DNA of 10,365 nucleotides from Deltaproteobacteria bacterium (GTDB taxonomy: Bacteria > Desulfobacterota > Dissulfuribacteria > Dissulfuribacterales > QOAL01): contig WFRQ01000299.1 of assembly GCA_015486425.1 (NCBI GenBank), positions 1 through 10,365 on the forward strand. The letters run 5' to 3'. This document shows positions 5,590 to 10,365 of this stretch, in pieces. The notes under the pieces are model-generated. The model saw only the letters and a list, made by a program, of their open reading frames with translations, was not told the origin of the DNA and did no database searches. How positions within the stretch are numbered: the stretch's first letter is position 1; each line of letters begins with the position of its first letter. The position numbers and the translations under genes were made by a program.

Positions 5590-7356
5590 TCAGAGAACGC
5601 CTGCCTTAAGCACCTGTTCATCATACACGTTGAGCAGGTCTGCCTTTTTCAGAATTCCCTGCACCTTCAGAGGTGCGAAACTGTCCACAACAGGCATGGA
5701 CGAGATGTGGTGTTTTGCAAATAGATGAAAGGCTGTTTCAAGGTTGTCGCGCTCTTTTACCGTAACAGGGTCAGGGGTCATGACATCTCCTGCTGAAAGC
5801 GCCCGTATCTCCGGCTCAATCTCTACATTGCCTGAGTTTATCTCTGCGCTGCCAATTATACCAATCATGTCACGAAGAGTGAGCATGCCTGACAGATTCC
5901 CCCTGCTGTCAATTACAATAAAGTGGGGATATGCACTCTTTTTCATCATTTCAGCTACCTGGGTTACAGGGGTATCCGCGTTTACTGTCTGATATTCCCT
6001 TGTCATGAAATCCCTTACAAGCATGTCCCTGAGCCTGTTAGCAGCATGTCCCCTTGAAATGCTGATGCCTTCACTGAGCAGTTTTGTTTCATATATGGAG
6101 TGGCCGTGGAACAGCTTTACCACAAGCACTGCAGGTATGCAGGCTGCCATGAGAGGGAGTATTACCTGGTAGGTGTAGGTAAATTCAAATATGGTCATTA
6201 TTGCAGTAATTGGTGCAAGCGTGGTGCCGCTTACCAGTGCCCCCATTCCCACAAGAGCGTAGTTTGAAGGTGCGTTGATATTGCCGGGCCAGATGATCAG
6301 GGCAAGGCTTCCCACAGCAGCCCCCAGCATGGCCCCTGCAAACAGGGAAGGTGCGAATATGCCGCCGCTCATCCCGGAGCCAAGGCAGCATGATGTCACA
6401 AGTATCTTGGCGGCAAGCAGAATAAGCGCTGCCTCAAGGGCCACATTGCCTGAAAGAGATGCGAACACAGTATCATAACCAACGCCTGTGACCTGTGGAA
6501 TGAGCATGGCTGCAATGCCTGCAGCTATGCCACCTGCCACAGGTTGGACAGCCCTGTGTATGTGGAGTCTTTCAAGACATCTTGGTGTGAATGACACCAG
6601 CCATATCATGATGAGGCTTACGAGCCCTGCTGAAATACCGAGGAAAAAGTAGATTAAAAGTTCTGCCGGGTGCACAAGTGTGAAGCCGTGAACGAAAAAT
6701 ATATGGTAGTCACCGAGAATGGCCTTTGATGTCACTGTTCCTGTAACAGCGGCGATTACGATATTTGAAAGTGAGGCCACCTCAAGGTCAAAGAGCAGGA
6801 TTTCCACTGCGAAGAGCGTCCCTGCCATTGGCGCCTGGAATGTGGCTGCAATTCCAGCGGCAGCCCCGCACACAACCGCAAGGCGCCTGTACCTGTGATC
6901 CAGTTTAAGGAGCTGGGTAATGGACGAGCCTATTGACGCGCCAATCTGAACAATAGGACCTTCCCTTCCCACTGATGCCCCTGCGGAAAGGAGCCCTGCT
7001 GTTATTATGGATTTCAGCAGTGTAACCCTGTGTCTGATGTTACCTGCCCTGAGGGCAAGAGCCCGCATCACTTCAGGAACGCCGGGCCCCCTGAGTTCCG
7101 GTGCAAGGTAGGTAATTACAGGCCCTGCCACAAGGCCTGCAAGAACAGGAATCAGAAATTTCCAGGGGAGCGGGGTAGCAAGGACCTGCTCGGTGAATGT
7201 GTCTCCAGGCAGCCACAGAAGGGCCTGCCCTGTTTCAATCAGGTATCTGAAGGCCGCGGCCCCAATTCCTGCAAGCAGGCCTATGAAAAGGGCCAGCAGA
7301 ATGGGGAACAGTGTCTCTCTTATGGTGTCTCCTCCGAGGCCGGATGCCGGTTTCAA
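5590..7356 (-). CDS. ClC-family anion channel or transporter with two C-terminal CBS domains
   Basis: A 588-residue inner-membrane protein with a full ClC membrane domain (about 15-430) and CBS domains at about 444-503 and 520-585, which in this family bind nucleotides and control gating. Signature motifs are GPGVPE (90-95; usual GSGIPE), GREGP (130-134) with gating glutamate E132, GGIFAP (331-336), and Y422, matching the central tyrosine of the E. coli exchanger. In FQAPMAGTLFAVEILL, E185 aligns with E202 of that exchanger and I186 with its proton glutamate E203, so 2:1 chloride/proton coupling may be absent and the protein channel-like. Translation probably starts at TTG 7356, overlapping the stop of the CDF gene as TTGA. 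An unusual purine-rich GGAGGAG lies just inside (about 7331-7337) but has no standard start codon after it. It is the second gene of a minus-strand operon. Confidence 0.92.
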   Translation of the reverse strand: MKPASGLGGDTIRETLFPILLALFIGLLAGIGAAAFRYLIETGQALLWLPGDTFTEQVLATPLPWKFLIPVLAGLVAGPVITYLAPELRGPGVPEVMRALALRAGNIRHRVTLLKSIITAGLLSAGASVGREGPIVQIGASIGSSITQLLKLDHRYRRLAVVCGAAAGIAATFQAPMAGTLFAVEILLFDLEVASLSNIVIAAVTGTVTSKAILGDYHIFFVHGFTLVHPAELLIYFFLGISAGLVSLIMIWLVSFTPRCLERLHIHRAVQPVAGGIAAGIAAMLIPQVTGVGYDTVFASLSGNVALEAALILLAAKILVTSCCLGSGMSGGIFAPSLFAGAMLGAAVGSLALIIWPGNINAPSNYALVGMGALVSGTTLAPITAIMTIFEFTYTYQVILPLMAACIPAVLVVKLFHGHSIYETKLLSEGISISRGHAANRLRDMLVRDFMTREYQTVNADTPVTQVAEMMKKSAYPHFIVIDSRGNLSGMLTLRDMIGIIGSAEINSGNVEIEPEIRALSAGDVMTPDPVTVKERDNLETAFHLFAKHHISSMPVVDSFAPLKVQGILKKADLLNVYDEQVLKAGVL

Positions 7357-8558
7357 GATTTCTGTTCCCCCCCGGCCCGGGACGGTCTGGAGTCCGCATG
7401 TCCACTGGCAACTATTCGCACCCCTGCCTCTTTAAGCAGCTCCTCAGCAGTGCCACCATGACTCTGGTTCAGGATCATCACATCAGGTTCTGCTGTCTGA
7501 AGCAGCCATTTACCGACAAGAAAACCCCGTTTACGTTCAGCCTCCTGGTGCGGATTTTTGAGGATTTTAGTGTCTGTAACCATACCTGTGTCAATATCCA
7601 CGGTTTCCACCCGGAACCACGGGGCCTTTGCCATGTGCGGGTATGGCGTGTCTGATTCCGGGGATTCAACCGGGGTGACGCGGGTGAGAGTGGAACCCTC
7701 CTTGAAATGGGGCCGTACCCTGGCCATGACAACCCTGGGGAAGTTTTTGATTATGTCCAGTTCAAGGCTGTCGGCAATTCTGTCAGCAACCTTGTGAGAC
7801 GGTGTCCTGAGCAGGATGTCCATGTCAATTATAAATCTGCCGCCTGCAGTACGGCTAAGGCACTGTTTTACCCTGCTTACCGCAGGGTGTGACTCAACAA
7901 GCCTGATTATTTCTCTTTCGGTCTCCCTGTCAATGGAGGCGTCAAGCAGGTCTTTAAGTGCGGTAATCAGAAGCTGTGAGCCTGCCCTGAAGACAAAGAG
8001 CGAGACTATTGCAGCAGCCCAGCGGTCAAGCATCATGCCGAACATGCTGCCTACAAGGCCTGCAAATACCACAGCCGTGGACATGCTGTCTGATATATAG
8101 TCTTTTCCGTCTGCCACCAGGGCAGGAGAGTTGAGTTTTTTGCCTGCCCGTACCTGGTAATATCCAAAGCCTGCGGATATTATCAATGATGCCAGTGCGG
8201 TTGGAAGCGCGATACGGGTATCCGGCATGGATGCGCAACCGAAAACGGCCTGTTTGCCTATTTCATAGGCTGCAAGCAGGATTGCAATTGAACTGACAAG
8301 GGTGGCCACGGTCTCTGCCTTGTAGAGTCCATACGGAAAGGAGGGATGTTTCCGGGAAGCCACCCAAAGCCCTATCCATGCGGCCCCGGACGCAATTACG
8401 TCAGATGCTGAGTGTACCGCATCACTCACAAGTGCTGTGCTTCCGGATATATAACCGGCTGTGCCCTTTCCAACCGCAAGGAAAATGTTCAGAGCAACAG
8501 ATATTGCAGCCCTTTTCCTTGCGTAGATTATTTCCCTGTCAGGCTTTTTTTCAGGCAT
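7353..8558 (-). CDS. Cation diffusion facilitator transporter fused to a NifX/NifB-like cofactor-binding domain
   Basis: A 401-residue protein. Residues about 15-205 are a six-helix CDF exporter domain. Helix 2 has SDAVHSASD with metal ligands H49 and D53; helix 5 has ADGKDYISD with D153 and D157; FPYGLYKAET (74-83) is the family loop. Residues about 206-285 fit the cytoplasmic dimerisation domain. Residues about 313-387 (RVETVDIDTGMVTDTKILKN, then HQEAERKRGFLVGKWL and SHGGTAEELLKEAGVRIV) resemble the dinitrogenase iron-molybdenum cofactor-binding (NifX/NifB C-terminal) family. CDF proteins exchange protons for Zn, Fe, Mn or similar ions leaving the cytoplasm. The His-Asp / Asp-Asp ligand set is not the common Zn set, so the metal is uncertain. 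Start ATG 8558 has only a weak AAGAG upstream. The stop overlaps the start of the ClC gene, so the two are co-transcribed and probably translationally coupled. Confidence 0.9.
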   Translation of the reverse strand: MPEKKPDREIIYARKRAAISVALNIFLAVGKGTAGYISGSTALVSDAVHSASDVIASGAAWIGLWVASRKHPSFPYGLYKAETVATLVSSIAILLAAYEIGKQAVFGCASMPDTRIALPTALASLIISAGFGYYQVRAGKKLNSPALVADGKDYISDSMSTAVVFAGLVGSMFGMMLDRWAAAIVSLFVFRAGSQLLITALKDLLDASIDRETEREIIRLVESHPAVSRVKQCLSRTAGGRFIIDMDILLRTPSHKVADRIADSLELDIIKNFPRVVMARVRPHFKEGSTLTRVTPVESPESDTPYPHMAKAPWFRVETVDIDTGMVTDTKILKNPHQEAERKRGFLVGKWLLQTAEPDVMILNQSHGGTAEELLKEAGVRIVASGHADSRPSRAGGEQKS

Positions 8559-8651
8559 ACTGGGTCTCTTGGCACGGCATCAGGTTTTCTGTCTGTGCGG
8601 CATGGCTGTGGGGTTCGCAGGATGTCTGTGTACGCCCGTTACATGATGAGT

Positions 8652-8675
8652 CCTGAATTGAGCGCTCAAATCAGG
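8652..8675. promoter_or_regulatory. 24-bp palindrome, operator candidate for the CDF-ClC operon
   Basis: CCTGAATTGAGCGCTCAA followed by ATCAGG is a palindrome with one mismatched pair; its core TTGAGCGCTCAA (8658-8669) is perfect. It lies about 95 bases upstream of the CDF start, where a promoter would be expected. The dyad is typical of dimeric repressor or activator sites. The identity of the regulator is unknown. Confidence 0.45.
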
Positions 8676-8864
8676 TGAGTGCAAGCGAGGTGAAATCAGC
8701 GTGCTGCCTGTACCTCTGCCTGGTAATTTTTATCATGAACTGTGGTCATACGGCAAGTATATTGGTGAGCGGGTGTCTATGAATCGGTTTCTGAGGGAGC
8801 TGTCCTGGAAATTATGGTGCTCACAGAGTAGGACGCGCACCATGTCCATTGATCTTTTTCATCT

Positions 8865-8889
8865 CGTTCCTAACGCCAGTTCAGGAATG
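8865..8889. repeat. Degenerate palindromic extragenic repeat
   Basis: Arms CGTTCCT (8865-8871) and AGGAATG (8883-8889) pair with one G-T. The CTCGTTCC...GGAATG layout recalls a widespread bacterial extragenic palindrome, recognised from memory only. No function is claimed. Confidence 0.35.
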
Positions 8890-8965
8890 GCGCTGCTCGC
8901 ATGGTAGCGTGGTAATATTAGCGTGCAGTCGTATTCTGCGTCTTGACACACTGCAGCGTGCCTGC

Positions 8966-9003
8966 TACCTGTAGCATCCTGCTACAGGTATGTGATATAT
9001 AAT
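8966..9003 (+). promoter_or_regulatory. Hairpin/operator and -10 box ahead of the 96-residue protein
   Basis: A perfect 11-bp inverted repeat TACCTGTAGCA (8966-8976) / TGCTACAGGTA (8980-8990) with a 3-base loop lies just before a consensus TATAAT at 8998-9003. The repeat would cover the -35 position, so it could be an operator. It has no T-run after it, so it is not a terminator. A TTGACA at 8943-8948 is too far from this -10 (49 bases) but could serve another promoter. Confidence 0.5.
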
Positions 9004-9072
9004 TTCATAGACAGGCTGTCAGGGCAGACAAAAGGGCTGTTCCTTTGACAGATATTGGAGAATATACAGCAA

Positions 9073-9363
9073 ATGGCTGAGACAATAGATGAAATAACAA
9101 TAAAATATGAAGATGAAGATGGGAACCTGATTGTAAAGGAACTTGACAAACAGGTGCTTACAAGGGGGGCATGGACTACCATCATGTTTCTCTACCAGGA
9201 CCTTGACAGGAAGACAGGGGATTTCGGTCCGGTAAAGGTGAGTATCAGGCGGTACAGAAAGACTGGAAATTACTTTCGTCAACAGAGCAAGTTCAATATT
9301 TCAAACAGGAAGCAGGCTGAAAAAATATGTGGTATACTTACCGGGTGGCTTGATAAAATGTAA
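9073..9363 (+). CDS. Conserved-looking protein of unknown function, 96 residues
   Basis: I cannot assign a function. From ATG 9073 it encodes MAETIDEITIKYEDEDGNLI then a compact soluble domain: an acidic start (residues 1-24), LTRGAWTTIMFLYQDLDRKT (about 29-48), DFGPVKVSIRRYRKTGNYF (about 50-68), and a basic helical end KQAEKICGILTGWL. The predicted pattern is mixed beta then alpha, with no signal peptide or membrane segment. It resembles, from memory, small hypothetical proteins found in sulfate- and metal-reducing deltaproteobacteria. The start is chosen because GGAGA lies at 9057-9061 ahead of ATG 9073; an in-frame TTG at 9055 would add six residues but has no ribosome site. It stands alone behind its own promoter. 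Confidence 0.72.
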   Translation: MAETIDEITIKYEDEDGNLIVKELDKQVLTRGAWTTIMFLYQDLDRKTGDFGPVKVSIRRYRKTGNYFRQQSKFNISNRKQAEKICGILTGWLDKM

Positions 9364-9372
9364 CAGGTGGAG

Positions 9373-9780
9373 AGAATTATTAATTGTTAATTTTGAATTA
9401 TTAATTTTGAATTGTGGTACCCGTCCATAAAACACCTAAATTCAGAGTAACTGTTCAGCGTATTAATAGTAATTTTATGTTAATGGTAACTATTTAGTTT
9501 AGTATTGTGCTCGTGGTTCTTTCACCGTTGGCCACTCCAATGGTGAAAACGTAATCCCCTTTGCGTCCTTTGCGTCTTGAGCGAAGCGGGCGGTTAAAAA
9601 AATGAACTGCAAAGTCGCAAAGAACGCAAAGATTTTGCCTGCTGCAAAACTAATTCTATCTCTCCTGCACCTGGCAGATACACTGAATAGATACAATTCA
9701 AAATTAATAATTAAAAATTCAAAATTAATGAAGCTTTCCCGCAGGGACACCACAATTAAAAATTAAAAATTAAAAATTAA
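9373..9780. repeat. Composite AT-rich inverted and tandem repeat block
   Basis: The 13-mer TTAATTTTGAATT occurs twice (9387-9399, 9401-9413) and its exact reverse complement twice (9695-9707, 9716-9728). The longer TTAATTTTGAATTGTGGT (9401-9418) pairs with 9749-9766 at 17 of 18. A seven-base tandem AATTAAA runs at about 9754-9780. Inside lie a hairpin TTCACCGTTGG (9521-9531) / CCAATGGTGAA (9537-9547) and the palindrome described separately. No gene is seen; the minus-strand frame 9499-9753 is simply repeat sequence. Confidence 0.75.
9559..9631. repeat. CTTTGCGTC-type palindromic repeat
   Basis: CTTTGCGTCCTTTGCGTCTT (9559-9578) pairs with the reverse complement at 9612-9631, differing at two positions. 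Each arm is itself made of the tandem word CTTTGCG. This kind of repeat is scattered between genes in many environmental bacteria (recalled knowledge); its role is unknown. Confidence 0.7.
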
Positions 9781-9856
9781 CTTCTTTTCCTTTTTTCATC
9801 CAAGCTATTGTTTTAAAATTACTAAAATAATACAAAATGGAAATATAGCGATTGTA

Positions 9857-10365
9857 ATGCGAAAAATTATTAAAAATATATTTTTATCTTTCAGTATGTT
9901 GTGTGTGTTACCATGTATATTTTTGGCGTGGCTTGAAAAAAAATATAGCAGAAAAGAGGAAATCTTTTCGTTTTTTGCGCAATTGTTAAGTCTCCTCCCC
10001 GGTAAAATAGGGAGTTATTGCAGGGTAGCATATTATATTGCAACCCTAGAGCAGTGCACTTCAGATACTTTTATTGCATTTGGATCATTTTTTTCTCACC
10101 GAAATGTTCGATTAGAAGAAAATGTTTCGATTGGTGCATATTGTGTAATTGGCTGTGCGCGTATTGGAAGAGATACCATGTTTGGCAGTAGAGTGAGTGT
10201 TACCAGTGGTAAATCTCAGCACTTAGATAATGATGGTAGGCTTGTGCGAGATGTTCATTTAAATGTTGTGCAAATAGGTAAAAAGACATGGATCGGTGAA
10301 GGGGCCATTATTATGGCTGATATAGGAGATGAATGTATTATAGGAGCCGGTTGCGTGGTAAATAA
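9857..10365 (+). CDS. Hexapeptide-repeat (left-handed beta-helix) acyltransferase, 3' end cut by the window
   Basis: From ATG 9857 the frame stays open for 169 codons to the window edge. Residues about 5-23 form a hydrophobic segment (IKNIFLSFSMLCVLPCIFLA), then a linker with FAQLLSLLPGKIGSYCRVAYY (about 40-60). From about residue 75 there are hexapeptide turns with the [LIV]-G-x4 rhythm: VRLEENVSIGAYCVIGCARI, GRDTMFGSRVSVTSG, VVQIGKKTWIGEGAIIMADI and ECIIGAGCVV. H114 in SGKSQH is a good catalytic-histidine candidate. The layout is that of membrane-anchored or -associated acyltransferases (often O-acetyl) in capsule, exopolysaccharide or O-antigen loci. The donor is probably an acyl-CoA or acyl-ACP; the acceptor is unknown. 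No strong Shine-Dalgarno is seen. The gene is clearly AT-richer than the central genes, suggesting transfer. Confidence 0.85.
   Translation, partial: MRKIIKNIFLSFSMLCVLPCIFLAWLEKKYSRKEEIFSFFAQLLSLLPGKIGSYCRVAYYIATLEQCTSDTFIAFGSFFSHRNVRLEENVSIGAYCVIGCARIGRDTMFGSRVSVTSGKSQHLDNDGRLVRDVHLNVVQIGKKTWIGEGAIIMADIGDECIIGAGCVVN

Larger units (their letters stand above)
8559..8942. other. Non-coding stretch upstream of the CDF-ClC operon
   Basis: No convincing gene is seen here. Short open frames on the + strand (for example 8701-8907) have low-complexity or atypical residues and no ribosome site. The stretch holds a palindrome at 8652-8675, a short hairpin with arms ATGGTGC (8814-8820) and GCACCAT (8837-8843), and a degenerate palindromic repeat at 8865-8889. 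It should contain the promoter of the minus-strand operon, though no clear -35/-10 pair is evident. Confidence 0.5.

Noticed and set aside
7030..7655. Several + strand open frames across the ClC/CDF junction
   Set aside because: They are antisense shadows of two well-supported transporter genes, with low-quality composition.
8701..8907. 68-codon + strand open frame starting MLPVPLPGNF
   Set aside because: It overlaps several palindromic repeats, has no Shine-Dalgarno and an improbable residue pattern; treated as non-coding.
8943..8971. TTGACA with TACCTG as a promoter
   Set aside because: The -35 is perfect but the -10 match is poor; the TATAAT at 8998 is a better candidate.
8966..8990. Rho-independent terminator
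   Set aside because: The perfect stem has no T-run on either strand and lies before a TATAAT box, so an operator is more likely.
9559..9631. CRISPR-like short repeats (CTTTGCG words)
   Set aside because: The repeats are adjacent or inverted with no regular spacers; this is a palindrome, not an array.
9499..9753. 84-codon minus-strand open frame
   Set aside because: It is a translation of inverted AT-rich repeats and the CTTTGCGTC palindrome, not a gene.
1..10365. tRNA, rRNA, riboswitch or integrase attachment site
   Set aside because: No tRNA cloverleaf, rRNA segment, recognised riboswitch core or integrase gene was seen on either strand.

Overview
The window reads as a moderately GC-rich bacterial chromosome segment with AT-richer ends. 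The gene types suggest an anaerobic or environmental proteobacterium of the Desulfobacterota (deltaproteobacterial) kind: a hybrid histidine kinase with an NMT1-type periplasmic sensor, a CDF transporter fused to a NifX-like domain, a MazF-free set of small toxin-antitoxin pairs, and many palindromic intergenic repeats. This placement is inferred from recalled family distribution and cannot be proved from the window.

Left part (1-2403): two toxin-antitoxin operons on the + strand flank one minus-strand gene. The first pair is a PF09720-type antitoxin plus a RelE/ParE toxin (129-655), behind a clear promoter with an overlapping operator-like inverted repeat. The second is a ribbon-helix-helix antitoxin plus a VapC-type PIN ribonuclease (1757-2403), behind its own promoter. 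In both pairs the toxin start overlaps the antitoxin stop by 4 bases. Between them lies a nucleoside phosphorylase / MTA-SAH nucleosidase-like gene with an unusual C-terminal helical extension (679-1620, minus).

Middle (2404-5589): a 109-bp imperfect palindrome follows vapC. Then comes an 865-residue membrane sensor kinase with the order signal peptide, NMT1/THI5-like periplasmic domain, TM helix, PAS, HisKA, HATPase and receiver. After it, in the convergent gap, sits a 184-bp MITE-like element with near-perfect 20-bp terminal inverted repeats, flanked by an 8-bp direct repeat.

Right-centre (5590-8558, minus): a two-gene operon. The promoter-proximal gene is a cation diffusion facilitator carrying a C-terminal NifX/NifB-type cofactor-binding-like domain. 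Its stop overlaps the TTG start of a ClC-family anion transporter with two CBS domains. The ClC carries GPGVPE instead of GSGIPE and Ile at the place of the proton glutamate, so it may be a nitrate-tolerant or channel-like protein. The two genes together suggest co-ordinated movement of a divalent cation and an anion.

Right end (8559-10365): a 514-bp non-coding stretch with several palindromes, a 96-residue conserved-looking protein of unknown function behind a promoter/hairpin, a roughly 400-bp AT-rich composite of inverted repeats, and finally the 5' part (169 codons) of an AT-rich hexapeptide-repeat acyltransferase gene cut by the window edge. That last gene probably begins a surface-polysaccharide region acquired by transfer.
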